From Sphingopyxis bauzanensis (GTDB lineage: Bacteria > Pseudomonadota > Alphaproteobacteria > Sphingomonadales > Sphingomonadaceae): DNA of 64,000 bases. A program made the translations under genes and the position numbers. The notes under the pieces were generated by a model. That model did no database searches. It had not been told where the DNA came from and saw only the letters and a program-made list of their open reading frames with translations. The DNA lies in the NCBI RefSeq assembly GCF_002205675.1, contig NZ_NISK01000001.1, positions 1,030,245 to 1,094,244 of the forward strand. The letters run 5' to 3'. How positions within the stretch are numbered: position 1 is the stretch's first letter; the number at the start of each line of letters is the position of its first letter. Shown here piece by piece: positions 35,663 to 46,099 of the stretch.

Positions 35663-35935
35663 TCAGCGCATCGTCTGTTCGAGGGCCTCGACCGCGTCCT
35701 TGGCTTCGGCAAGGCCAAGGCCGGTGCGTTCGCGGACCAGCTTGATCGCGTCGATTTTGCGGTCCTGGCGGATCAGGGCGCGAATTTCCTCATCGTCGAT
35801 CCGCTCGTCGCCGACGCGCACCATTGGCCGCGGCGGCGGCGCGGTGAGATCGCGGGCTGCCCTTTGCCCGCGCAGATAGCGGGCGAGGAGCAGGCCGAGA
35901 ACCAGACCGACGACAAGGATCAGCAGCTTGCCCAT
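35663..35935 (-). CDS. Membrane-anchored L7/L12 C-terminal-like domain protein
   Basis: A 90-residue protein. One N-terminal transmembrane helix (residues 3-20) is followed by a short linker and a domain (about 45-90: EEIRALIRQDRKIDAIKLVRERTGLGLAEAKDAVEAL) that closely resembles the C-terminal domain of ribosomal protein L7/L12, including the conserved KIxAIKxVRExTGLGLxEAKxxVE pattern. Such membrane-tethered copies are known but uncharacterised. It lies 15 bp downstream on the far side of acnA's 3'... end region: acnA ends at 35951 and both read on the minus strand, so it may be co-transcribed with acnA. Confidence 0.75.
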   Translation of the reverse strand: MGKLLILVVGLVLGLLLARYLRGQRAARDLTAPPPRPMVRVGDERIDDEEIRALIRQDRKIDAIKLVRERTGLGLAEAKDAVEALEQTMR

Positions 35936-35950
35936 GCCAGGTCGCCCCGC

Positions 35951-38626
<2,676 letters not shown>

Positions 38627-38855
38627 CTTGCAGCAGTCCCCTGTTGGCGCGGCGGGGGAAGACCGTCCGCTGGCGTGGCGGGAGAGCGGGGCCAGCAGGA
38701 GTCGCGCGCGCGGTTTTTGTTGGGGACGCCTTACGCGGGGGGTGGGGAAATGCAAGGGGGTGGGGGTGGGTTCCTTGGTGCGCGTGCTGGCTTGTGACGT
38801 CGGCGGCGCGAAGATTTTTTCGCACAAAGACACAAAGCCACGAAGTCTTCCCTAT

Positions 38856-38927
38856 CGTCACCCCGGAGTCGATCCGGGGTCCATGCGGCGCCGCTGCAGC
38901 AGATCCCGGATCAAGTCCGGGATGACG
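38856..38927. repeat. Palindromic repeat, family D
   Basis: Arms 38856-38882 and 38901-38927 are complementary at 22 of 27 positions, with core CGTCA.CCCGGA..GATCCGGG. Sequences of this type are common intergenic repeats in alphaproteobacteria. Confidence 0.7.
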
Positions 38928-38934
38928 AAGAAAA

Positions 38935-38972
38935 ATGTAGTGATTGACTACAATGTAGCTCTAGACTACATA
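38935..38972 (+). promoter_or_regulatory. Promoter with two tandem operators upstream of the RelE-like toxin gene
   Basis: Two copies of ATGTAG-N7-CTACA lie back to back (38935-38952 and 38953-38971). They overlap a plausible promoter: TTGACT at 38944-38949, a 17-bp spacer and TACATA at 38967-38972. The expected transcription start is about 38979, two bases before the toxin ATG, so the mRNA would be nearly leaderless. Confidence 0.6.
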
Positions 38973-38980
38973 AGCCCGCA

Positions 38981-39229
38981 ATGAAGCCGATCAGCTACAC
39001 GCGGGCCGCGATCAAGGCGTTGCAACGCATGCCCGCCAACACATCGGCGCGGATCGTCGGCAAGATCGAGGCCTATGCCGCCGATCCCGCGTCGCAGGCG
39101 AATAATGTGAAGGCGCTGAAAGGCCGCGACGGCATAAGGCTGAGGGTCGGCGACTGGCGCGTGATCATGGAGGATGGCGTCGTGCTGGCGGTGCTGGAAA
39201 TCGGCCCGCGCGGCGGCGTCTATGAATGA
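38981..39229 (+). CDS. RelE/ParE-family toxin
   Basis: An 82-residue RelE-fold protein (MKPISYTRAAIKALQRMP ... IEAYAADP ... NVKALKGRDGIRLRVGDWRVIME). The RLRVGDWRVI strand with basic residues is typical of mRNA-interferase toxins of the HigB/RelE type. It precedes the antitoxin gene (the reversed, higBA-like order) with a 12-bp gap. No Shine-Dalgarno precedes the ATG. Confidence 0.85.
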   Translation: MKPISYTRAAIKALQRMPANTSARIVGKIEAYAADPASQANNVKALKGRDGIRLRVGDWRVIMEDGVVLAVLEIGPRGGVYE

Positions 39230-39241
39230 AGGAATGATCCC

Positions 39242-39583
39242 ATGAACAAGATGGTGACGATCCCCCAAGCGGAATATGACCGCCTGCGCGAAGCGGCCGA
39301 GGATCTGGCCGACCTGCGCGCCTTTGACGGCGCCAAGGCGGCGCTGGCGGCGGGCGAGGACGAGTTGGTGCCGGCCGACTATGCCAAGCGGCTGATCGCC
39401 GGCGAAAGCCCGCTGCGCGTGTGGCGTGAACTGCGCGGGCTGAGCCAGGTGAAGCTGGGGGCGGTGTCGGGGGTCAACCGGGTGCAGATCGCCGACATCG
39501 AGGCCGGGCGCGGCAAGGGCTCGGTGGAGACGGTGCGGAAGCTGGGGGAGGCGCTGGGGGTGATGGTGGATGATCTGATTTGA
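39242..39583 (+). CDS. XRE-family HTH antitoxin
   Basis: A 113-residue antitoxin. The N-terminal part (about 1-55, VTIPQAEYDRLREAAEDLADLRAFDGAKAAL) likely wraps the toxin and the C-terminal part (about 58-113) is a Cro/C1 helix-turn-helix (LRGLSQVKLGAVSGVNRVQIADIEAGRGKGSVETVRKLGEAL). AAGGAATGATCCC precedes the ATG. It probably binds the ATGTAG/CTACAT operators upstream of the toxin gene. Confidence 0.85.
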   Translation: MNKMVTIPQAEYDRLREAAEDLADLRAFDGAKAALAAGEDELVPADYAKRLIAGESPLRVWRELRGLSQVKLGAVSGVNRVQIADIEAGRGKGSVETVRKLGEALGVMVDDLI

Positions 39584-39676
39584 GGGTTGGCAACCGCCCT
39601 ATTTCGGGGTTGTTGCACCTGTCACCGTAATTTCAAGCCCCTTGAGCCGGCGTTCCTCGTATGTTCTGACGTAGCA

Positions 39677-40039
39677 ATGACCACTCGAATTGGATCGCGC
39701 ACGGAACCGGCAAAGGTAGAACGAGTGAGGATGGGCGTTCTTGCTACGGAAGAAGCAAAAGATCAGATAGTTGCTCAGACCGCGGGTTACACAGGCCACT
39801 TGGGTTCGCTCGAGGGTGACCTTAGCGGACGCCGCATCGACGAACTGCGCGATACTCTGGGCGCCCTCAAGCATCGAACGAGAGATTACGATCTCCTCAG
39901 TGCAATCAACGATCTGGAGAACGCGCTAACTTACGGACGTGTGCGGGGAGAAAATGGGCCTGCCTACCTAGCTTCGCCCGATGCTCGTTTCGACGAAATT
40001 CACTCGGCTTTGCTTGCGATAGATGCATTACGGAAATGA
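39677..40039 (+). CDS. Hypothetical protein, accessory
   Basis: A 120-residue soluble protein of unknown function, starting MTTRIGSRTEPAKVERV at 39677; an alternative in-frame start at 39587 adds 30 Cys-containing residues of doubtful coding quality. The body is helical and charged (LRDTLGALKHRTRDYDLLSAINDLENAL). Base composition is lower in GC than the surrounding chromosome. It lies between the toxin-antitoxin pair and an IS256 element, suggesting acquired DNA. Confidence 0.45.
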   Translation: MTTRIGSRTEPAKVERVRMGVLATEEAKDQIVAQTAGYTGHLGSLEGDLSGRRIDELRDTLGALKHRTRDYDLLSAINDLENALTYGRVRGENGPAYLASPDARFDEIHSALLAIDALRK

Positions 40040-40047
40040 CGCGGATT

Positions 40048-40055
40048 ACCGTGAC
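40048..40055. repeat. Target-site duplication, left copy
   Basis: ACCGTGAC immediately precedes the left end of the IS256-family element and is repeated at 41484-41491 after its right end. Confidence 0.85.
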
Positions 40056-41483
40056 GGTCGTGTCCCATATGGTGGTGTAGGTTCGCCGGCGTAGCCTTAG
40101 CGATCTCCGGCCAAGCCGGGTTGATCATGCTGCCATAGGGGGCAACGTGATGATGGCATTATCGCTTAATCCCGAGACGCTCTCAAGGGTCATGTAGCGG
40201 CAACGCTGGACCGCCCATTCATCGTTCTGTTCCAGCAGGATGGCGCCGACGAGGCGCGTAATCGCTTCTTCGTTGGGGAAGATGCCGACGACGTCGGTGC
40301 GCCGCTTGATTTCGCCATTGAGTCGCTCGATCGGATTATTTGAGTGCAACTTGGTGCGGTGCTGCGCGGGGAAGGTCATGTAGGCCAGGACGTCTTCTTC
40401 GGCGCTGTCCATAAGGATCGCCAGCTTGGGCACTGTCGGCCTGAGCTGATCGGCAACGCTGCGCCACTGCGCCTTGGCCGCCTCGGCGGTGTCCTGCGCG
40501 AAGGCGGTGCCGATGAACGCCGACACGACCCGGCGGCCACTCTTGCCCGCATGGGCCTGCGCGTTGCGCATGAAGTGGACGCGGCAGCGCTGCCAGGTGG
40601 CGCAGAACACCTTGGCGACGGCCGCTTTGATCCCCTCGTGGGAATCGGAGATCACCAGCTTCACGCCGCGCAAACCGCGACGCGCAAGGCTGCGCAGGAA
40701 CTCGGTCCAGAACACCTCGGCTTCGGAATGACCGATCGTCATGCCGAGCACTTCGCGCCGACCGTCACTGTTGACGCCGACGGCGATGATGACGGCGACC
40801 GAGACAATGCGGCCCGCGCGGCGGACTTTTATGTAGGTCGCGTCCATCCAGATATAGGGCCAGTCGCCTTCGATCGGACGCTCGAGGAAGGCCGTCACCC
40901 GCTCGTCGATCTCCTCGCACAGCCGGCTGACCTGGCTCTTGGAGATGCCGCTCATCCCCATGGCCTTGACCAGATCGTCGACCGAACGGGTCGATATGCC
41001 TTGGATATATGCTTCCTGAATGACCGCGGTCAGCGCCTTCTCCGCCACCCGGCGAGGCTCGAGAAAGCAGGGAAAGTAACTGCCTTTGCGCAGCTTGGGG
41101 ATCTTCAGCTCGACCGTGCCCGCACGGGTCTCCCAGTCGCGGTCGCGGTAGCCGTTACGCTGCGCGAGCCGCTCGCTATCCTTCTCGCCATAGGCCGCAC
41201 CCGTCAGGCCGCCCACTTCCAGTTCCATCAGGCGCTGCGCGGCAAAGCTGATCATGTCGCGCAGAAAATCGCCATCGGCGCTCTTCCCAACCAGCGCATT
41301 CAAGTCCATCTGATCCTTGGTCATCGGTGTTCTCCGTAAGTTGAGTGTTTGCAACCCAAGCTTACCGAAGTTCGCCGATGACCACCCGCGAAACTGACCG
41401 GACACTACAGCGCTTTATCGATTAGCGCGTGTCCGGTCAGCTTCGCTACCGGCAGAACCTACACCACGTACCGGGACACGACC
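40056..41483. mobile_element. Complete IS256-family insertion sequence (1,428 bp)
   Basis: The ends are inverted repeats: left GGTCGTGTCCC followed by GTGGTGTAGGTTC, matched by the reverse complement at the right end (GGGACACGACC closing at 41483). The element holds a single transposase gene on the minus strand and is flanked by the 8-bp duplication ACCGTGAC. Intact ends, intact frame and a perfect duplication suggest a recent insertion. Confidence 0.9.
40125..41324 (-). CDS. IS256-family transposase
   Basis: A 399-residue mutator-type transposase. The DDE residues are visible in [11 protein letters not shown] (first Asp, near 170), [14 protein letters not shown] (second Asp, near 237) and [14 protein letters not shown] (Glu, near 341). 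[15 protein letters not shown] is the typical C/D-x2-H signature region. The ATG at 41324 has GGAG seven bases upstream, so the longer frame to 41405 is rejected. No frameshift or stop is seen. Confidence 0.93.
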   Translation of the reverse strand: MTKDQMDLNALVGKSADGDFLRDMISFAAQRLMELEVGGLTGAAYGEKDSERLAQRNGYRDRDWETRAGTVELKIPKLRKGSYFPCFLEPRRVAEKALTAVIQEAYIQGISTRSVDDLVKAMGMSGISKSQVSRLCEEIDERVTAFLERPIEGDWPYIWMDATYIKVRRAGRIVSVAVIIAVGVNSDGRREVLGMTIGHSEAEVFWTEFLRSLARRGLRGVKLVISDSHEGIKAAVAKVFCATWQRCRVHFMRNAQAHAGKSGRRVVSAFIGTAFAQDTAEAAKAQWRSVADQLRPTVPKLAILMDSAEEDVLAYMTFPAQHRTKLHSNNPIERLNGEIKRRTDVVGIFPNEEAITRLVGAILLEQNDEWAVQRCRYMTLESVSGLSDNAIITLPPMAA

Positions 41484-41491
41484 ACCGTGAC
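41484..41491. repeat. Target-site duplication, right copy
   Basis: ACCGTGAC, identical to 40048-40055, directly after the right end of the IS256-family element. Confidence 0.85.
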
Positions 41492-41613
41492 GGTTTGCTT
41501 AATTCCCAGATCCACGCGACGAGTCTCGCGCATTCCGCAGACCCAACTCTCTCCAGCCTTGCTCCGCCACCTAAGCCCTGTCACCCTGACGTTCCGACCA
41601 GCGAACAGGGGAG

Positions 41614-42090
41614 ATGACCATGCGAACCACCCGAGCCACCGCCGCGACGGCGATGCTGAGCCTTGCCCTTCTCGCCGAGCCCGCCTTCGCCCGCGACCCT
41701 GCCAACGTCCTGATGCCCGAAAATCCCGAAGCAAGAGCGTTTCAGGAGGCGGTCGGCTATGCGACCGCGGTGATTGCGGGCGACACCATTTACCTGTCGG
41801 GGGTGGTCGCGGGGCCGGCGAAGGGGGAGAGCGATCTGGCGCCCGGATATGAGCGCGCCTTTGCGCTTATCGCCGCGACGCTGGCGCGCGCGGGGGCGAG
41901 TTGGGACGATGTGGTCGACATCACCACCTTTCACACCGACCTGGCCGCGCACATCGACGGTTTTGCCGCGGTCAAGAACCGCCATGTGAAGGCGCCCTTT
42001 CCGGCGTGGACCGCGATCGGTGTGTCGCGATTGTACGAGCCGACGGCGGTGGTCGAGATCAAGGTCGTGGCGCGGGTGGCGAAGAAGTAG
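41614..42090 (+). CDS. Exported RidA/YjgF-family protein
   Basis: A 158-residue protein with a Sec signal peptide (about residues 1-26, AATAMLSLALLAEPAFA) and a RidA domain (GYATAVIAGDTIYLSGVVAGPAKG, then ALIAATLARAGASWDDVVDITTFHTDL and PAWTAIGVSRLYEPTAVVEIKVVARV). RidA enzymes deaminate reactive enamines in the cytosol; exported versions are of unknown role. The Arg that binds substrate in active RidA appears replaced in the strand GVSRLYEPTAVVEI, so activity is uncertain. GGGGAG lies before the ATG. Confidence 0.82.
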   Translation: MTMRTTRATAATAMLSLALLAEPAFARDPANVLMPENPEARAFQEAVGYATAVIAGDTIYLSGVVAGPAKGESDLAPGYERAFALIAATLARAGASWDDVVDITTFHTDLAAHIDGFAAVKNRHVKAPFPAWTAIGVSRLYEPTAVVEIKVVARVAKK

Positions 42091-42164
42091 GTTTGGGGGC
42101 TTTCCGGCGTGAGGGGCAGGATATAGCGGGCAACAGCCTGTTGCTGACCGTCGTTCCCCGGCCT

Positions 42165-42455
42165 TTACACCGCGCTTAGCTTCTCAATCTCCGGCGCCCC
42201 CGCCAGGCACGGACCAAGCTTCGCGCCAAGGGTACGGAAATGCTCCGATGCACGGTGCGCCTCGACCGCCGCGCCATCGTCATAACATTCTAGCACCTTG
42301 TAAACGCCCGCCTCTTCGGTGCGGAACAAACGGTAATAGCTGTTGCCGGGCTCGTTCGCCGCCACTGCGGGGGCGAGTTCGGCGAAGACGCCCTCGAATT
42401 CGGCTTCCTTGCCGGGCTGGACGCGCAAGGTTGCGATAATGCCGATGCCGCTCAT
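42165..42455 (-). CDS. Antibiotic biosynthesis monooxygenase-fold (ABM, YgiN-like) protein
   Basis: A 96-residue dimeric alpha/beta-barrel protein: IGIIATLRVQPGKEAEFEGVFAELAP, NEPGNSYYRLFRTEEAGVYKVLECYDDGAAVEAH. YgiN-like members act on quinols or small aromatics, but many have no known substrate. It lies 19 bp downstream of the CMD-family gene, in the same orientation. Confidence 0.8.
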   Translation of the reverse strand: MSGIGIIATLRVQPGKEAEFEGVFAELAPAVAANEPGNSYYRLFRTEEAGVYKVLECYDDGAAVEAHRASEHFRTLGAKLGPCLAGAPEIEKLSAV

Positions 42456-42474
42456 GTCATTCTCCTCCTTTGGT

Positions 42475-43059
42475 TCAGGCTTTCAGATCGGAGTCGACGT
42501 CCCAGCCGTCCTCGACCTGCACGCCAAAGCTGTTCAAGATCATCGAAACCTGCGTGTATTGACCGACCGTCATCACCAGATCCATGCGCCCCTTGTCGCC
42601 GAGCGGCGCGAGCGCAGCCCAGGTCGCGTCGGTGATGAAATGATCGGTCGTCAGCTCGTCGGTCGCGCGCAGCATGGCTTGGTCAAGCTCGTTCCAGCCA
42701 CCCGCATCCGGCCCCGCCTTGATCCGCGCAACCTCGTCATCGGTCAGCCCGCAGTCGAGCCCGATGCGTTTGTGCTGGGTCCATTCATATCCCGAGCGAC
42801 AGTTGTAGCCGGTGCGCAGGATCACCAGCTCCCGGTCGCGCGGGCTGAGCGCATTGCGCTTCGACAGGATGTAATTGCCCCAGCTTAGGAACGCGGTCAG
42901 CGCCTTTGGCGCATGGGCCAGGGTGCGGAAGATGTTGAGGATCTTCCCGCCGCCCACCTTGCCCCCATCGGAAGCAAGGAACGGCTCCAACGCGGCGCGC
43001 TGGTCGGCATCGAGCCGGTCGAGATCGACCGGCTCGATACGCGGTTGGCCTAAGCGCAA
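42475..43059 (-). CDS. Carboxymuconolactone decarboxylase (CMD/AhpD) family protein
   Basis: A 194-residue helical CMD-family protein. The conserved block covers about residues 55-105 (WGNYILSKRNALSPRDRELVILRTGYNCRSGYEWTQHKRIG). The usual CxxC redox pair is not present: only one Cys is seen in GYNCRSGYEW, so an AhpD-like peroxidase role is unlikely. The TTG at 43059 starts 2 bp after the thiolase stop and has GAGG upstream; the longer frame to 43125 would overlap the thiolase. Confidence 0.78.
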   Translation of the reverse strand: MRLGQPRIEPVDLDRLDADQRAALEPFLASDGGKVGGGKILNIFRTLAHAPKALTAFLSWGNYILSKRNALSPRDRELVILRTGYNCRSGYEWTQHKRIGLDCGLTDDEVARIKAGPDAGGWNELDQAMLRATDELTTDHFITDATWAALAPLGDKGRMDLVMTVGQYTQVSMILNSFGVQVEDGWDVDSDLKA

Positions 43060-43060
43060 A

Positions 43061-44242
43061 TCAAAAGACCTCGAACAGGCCCGCTGCGCCTTGACCGCCG
43101 CCGATGCACATGGTGACGACGGCATATTTCACGCCGCGGCGCTTGCCTTCGAGCAGCGCGTGGCCGACGCAGCGCGCGCCGGTCATGCCGAACGGGTGGC
43201 CGATGGAGATCGAGCCGCCGTTGACGTTGAGCAGTTCGTTGGGGATGCCGAGCTTGTCACGGCAATAGAGCACCTGCACCGCGAACGCTTCGTTGAGTTC
43301 CCACAGGCCGATGTCGTCCATCTTCAGCTCGAAGCGTTCGAGCAGCTTGGGGATCGCGAAGACGGGGCCGATGCCCATTTCGTCGGGCTCGGTACCCGCG
43401 ACCGCCATGCCGACATAGCGGCCGAGCGGGGTCAGACCGCGCTTTTCGGCGACCTTGGCTTCCATCACAACGCACGCCGACGAACCGTCGGCGAGCTGGC
43501 TGGCATTGCCCGCGGTGATCGTGTGACCTTCGCCCATCACCGGCTTCAGGCTCGACAGGCCTTCGAGGGTGGTGTCGGCGCGGTTGCATTCGTCCTTGTC
43601 GGCGGTGACCTCTTTGAATGAAACCTCTTTGGTTTCCTTGTCCATTACCGCCATCGTCGCCTGGCACGCGATGATCTCATCGGCAAAGAGGCCCGCAGCC
43701 TGCGCCGCGGCGGTGCGCTGCTGCGACTGCAGCGAATATTCGTCCTGCGCTTCGCGGCTGATATTGTAACGCTTGGCGACAACCTCGGCGGTGCCGATCA
43801 TCGGCATGTAGGTGTCCTTGTGCATCGCGATCAGCTCGGCGTCGGTCTCGATGAACACCTTGCCGCTGCCGCTGACCTTCGAGATGCTCTCGATGCCGCC
43901 AGCGACGCAGATGTCCTGACGGTCGACGATGATCTGCTTCGCAGCCGTCGCGATCGTCATCAGGCCCGACGAGCACTGACGGTCGATCGACATGCCCGGG
44001 ACGGTGACGGGCAGGCCGGCGCGCAGCGCGATCAGGCGCGCGACGTTCATCGTCTGCGACCCCTGCTGCATCGCGGCGCCGAACACGACGTCGTCGATCT
44101 CGCCGCCTTCGAGGCCAGCGCGCTCGACCGCCGCCTTGACCGAGAAGGCGCCGAGCGTCGGCGACAGTGTGTTGTTGAACGAACCGCGGCCCGCCTTGGT
44201 CAGCGGAGTCCGAGCGGTGGAAACGATAACGGCGTCACGCAT
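43061..44242 (-). CDS. Acetyl-CoA acyltransferase (thiolase)
   Basis: A 393-residue thiolase with the active-site Cys in DRQCSSGLMTIATAAKQI (near residue 88), then NVNGGSISIGHPFGMTGARCVGH (catalytic His, near 350) and the C-terminal Cys in VTMCIGGGQGAAGLFE. It cleaves 3-ketoacyl-CoA or condenses acetyl-CoA; the exact chain length cannot be told. It precedes the CMD gene and follows a MaoC hydratase, all on the minus strand. Confidence 0.92.
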   Translation of the reverse strand: MRDAVIVSTARTPLTKAGRGSFNNTLSPTLGAFSVKAAVERAGLEGGEIDDVVFGAAMQQGSQTMNVARLIALRAGLPVTVPGMSIDRQCSSGLMTIATAAKQIIVDRQDICVAGGIESISKVSGSGKVFIETDAELIAMHKDTYMPMIGTAEVVAKRYNISREAQDEYSLQSQQRTAAAQAAGLFADEIIACQATMAVMDKETKEVSFKEVTADKDECNRADTTLEGLSSLKPVMGEGHTITAGNASQLADGSSACVVMEAKVAEKRGLTPLGRYVGMAVAGTEPDEMGIGPVFAIPKLLERFELKMDDIGLWELNEAFAVQVLYCRDKLGIPNELLNVNGGSISIGHPFGMTGARCVGHALLEGKRRGVKYAVVTMCIGGGQGAAGLFEVF

Positions 44243-44296
44243 GGTAATATTCCTTTTCGAAGAGTTTGAGAAAATCTTTGCCGGGGAGGGCGGCGC

Positions 44297-44755
44297 TCAA
44301 ACGAAAAACTGGCTGATCCACTCGGCGATCAATGCGGGCTTTTCCTCGCCCTCGATCTCGATGGTCACTTCATTGGTCTGCTGCCATTGGCCGGGGCGCT
44401 TTTCTTCCAGCTCGAGCAGCTTGATGTGGCTGCGCACGCGCTTGCCCGAGCGGACCGGCGACAGGAAGCGGACTTTGTTGCAGCCATAGTTCACGCCCAT
44501 CTTGACCCCGCCGACCTTGGGGCCGTCGGTGCTCTGGCCCAGCATCGGCATTAGCGACAGGGTCAGAAAGCCGTGCGCGATGGTGCCGCCGAACGGGGTC
44601 AGCTTGGCCTTTTCCTCGTCGATATGGATGAACTGGTGGTCGCCGGTAGCGTCGGCGAACTTGTTGATCATCTCCTGATCGACGAGCACCCAATCGGATG
44701 TGCCGAGATGCTCACCGACCTTGGTCTGCAATTCCTGCGGCGTGATTGTGGCCAT
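44297..44755 (-). CDS. MaoC-family (R)-specific enoyl-CoA hydratase
   Basis: A 152-residue single-hotdog hydratase with the hydratase-2 motif FADATGDHQFIHIDEEKA (near residues 32-49; Asp and His catalytic) and GTIAHGFLTLSLMP (near 57-70). It hydrates trans-2-enoyl-CoA to (R)-3-hydroxyacyl-CoA. It lies 54 bp upstream of the thiolase gene, so the pair may serve fatty acid turnover. Confidence 0.88.
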   Translation of the reverse strand: MATITPQELQTKVGEHLGTSDWVLVDQEMINKFADATGDHQFIHIDEEKAKLTPFGGTIAHGFLTLSLMPMLGQSTDGPKVGGVKMGVNYGCNKVRFLSPVRSGKRVRSHIKLLELEEKRPGQWQQTNEVTIEIEGEEKPALIAEWISQFFV

Positions 44756-44851
44756 CGCTCATCCCCTAGACTGGCTTGTTGAGCGGCGGTTTCTAGGCGC
44801 GTCCGGCGGGGTTGCACAAGGGCCAAGCCGCCGCGCCCCGTCGCCGTAGCG

Positions 44852-46066
44852 TCAGGTGGCTGCTGTCTTCGCGGGCTTGGGCGTCTTCATCGTGACGCTT
44901 TCGGCATAGGGCAGAATCATCGTGCCGTCGGGCGCCGCGGTGAAGGTCGTCTGGGTCGGATAGGCGAAATCGTAACCGGCGCGCGTCAATTCTTCGAACA
45001 GGCGGATGCCGATCTCGGTTCGCGCCGCGATGACTTCGTTATAATCATCGCTGTGGACGTCGACAACCAGTTCGAAATCGAGGCTGGAGGCGCCGAAGCC
45101 GATGAAACTCGAACGGATGAATTCATGGCCTTCGCCCTCGACCTGCGCCTTCAGCAGCAGCGGGAGTGCGCGCAGCATTTCGGGCGTCGTCTGATAAACC
45201 ACCCCGATCGCATATTGGACGCGCCGACGATGGAGGTTGGCGTAGTTGGTGATCTCTTTCGAGAGGAGGTTGGTGTTCGAGATGACGAGCAACTCGCCAT
45301 TGATCGAACGCAAATGCGTGCTTTTCAATCCGATGCGCTCGACCGTCGCGATGCTGGTGTCATATTTGATCGTTTCGCCGACGCGGAACGGCCGGTCAAA
45401 GATGATCGACAGCGACGCGAACAGGTCGGAGAAGATACCCTGCGCCGCCAGCCCGATCGCGATGCCGCCGATACCGAGGCCGGCGACGAGGCCGGTGACA
45501 TTGACCCCCATATTGTCGAGAATGACGATCGCCGCGATGGCGAAAAGCGCAACACTGATCAGCAGGCGGATGATCCCCATCGCGTTTGACAGCGTTTCGT
45601 TATGTCCCTCCGCCGCACGGCGCTGGATCAACCCAAGAACGATCTCGCGCACCCAGATTGCGACCTGCATGACGACCGCGACGGTAAAGACGAACTGGAT
45701 GATCTGCAGGACGAGTGCGGGCGGCTCGGCATAGCCGGCAACCAGCCGGATCGAAATGATCGCCAGGACCAAAGACTTGGTCTTGTGAATGACGCGGCCG
45801 ACGATGTCGGTGAGCGTGAACTGTCCGGGCGCCGACTGCGCGCGTTTGAGCGCAAAGCCGCGGATCATCGACAACAGGAAATAGATGACCAGGCCTGCCG
45901 CGATCGCGATTCCGATCTGGAGCCAATGGCTTTCGACCCATGCGACGCTGCTATCCCACCAGACCCTTATATCCTGGAGCGGATTGGTATTTGCGGCAGC
46001 GACCGGTTCGGCAGCGGCAGCTTTTGCTGGGACGGTTTGAGCGGCGGCAACGATAGAAAAAGTCAT
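44852..46066 (-). CDS. MscS-family mechanosensitive ion channel
   Basis: A 404-residue membrane protein. An N-terminal signal-like segment (FSIVAAAQTVPAKA) and several hydrophobic helices (about 48-70, 92-112, 125-145 and 163-180) precede the pore helix and beta domain: LVAGLGIGGIAIGLAAQGIFSDLFASLSIIFDRPFRVGE near 190-228 is the MscS signature. A cytosolic alpha/beta domain follows. It releases solutes on hypo-osmotic shock. It stands alone, 33 bp downstream of the topoisomerase IB gene. Confidence 0.9.
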   Translation of the reverse strand: MTFSIVAAAQTVPAKAAAAEPVAAANTNPLQDIRVWWDSSVAWVESHWLQIGIAIAAGLVIYFLLSMIRGFALKRAQSAPGQFTLTDIVGRVIHKTKSLVLAIISIRLVAGYAEPPALVLQIIQFVFTVAVVMQVAIWVREIVLGLIQRRAAEGHNETLSNAMGIIRLLISVALFAIAAIVILDNMGVNVTGLVAGLGIGGIAIGLAAQGIFSDLFASLSIIFDRPFRVGETIKYDTSIATVERIGLKSTHLRSINGELLVISNTNLLSKEITNYANLHRRRVQYAIGVVYQTTPEMLRALPLLLKAQVEGEGHEFIRSSFIGFGASSLDFELVVDVHSDDYNEVIAARTEIGIRLFEELTRAGYDFAYPTQTTFTAAPDGTMILPYAESVTMKTPKPAKTAAT

Positions 46067-46099
46067 AGCTGAGCTTTGTGGGCCTCTTTTGATGGGGGG

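Larger units (their letters stand above)
38627..38980. other. Intergenic region between acnA and the toxin-antitoxin pair
   Basis: About 350 bp without a gene. From left to right it holds the presumed acnA promoter region (not resolved), a palindromic repeat at 38856-38927, and the operator-promoter of the downstream toxin-antitoxin genes from 38935. Confidence 0.5.

Noticed and set aside
38627..40040. CRISPR array or spacer-like repeats near the toxin-antitoxin genes
   Set aside because: The repeated motifs are two operator copies and one palindrome; there is no regular repeat-spacer pattern and no cas gene anywhere in the window.
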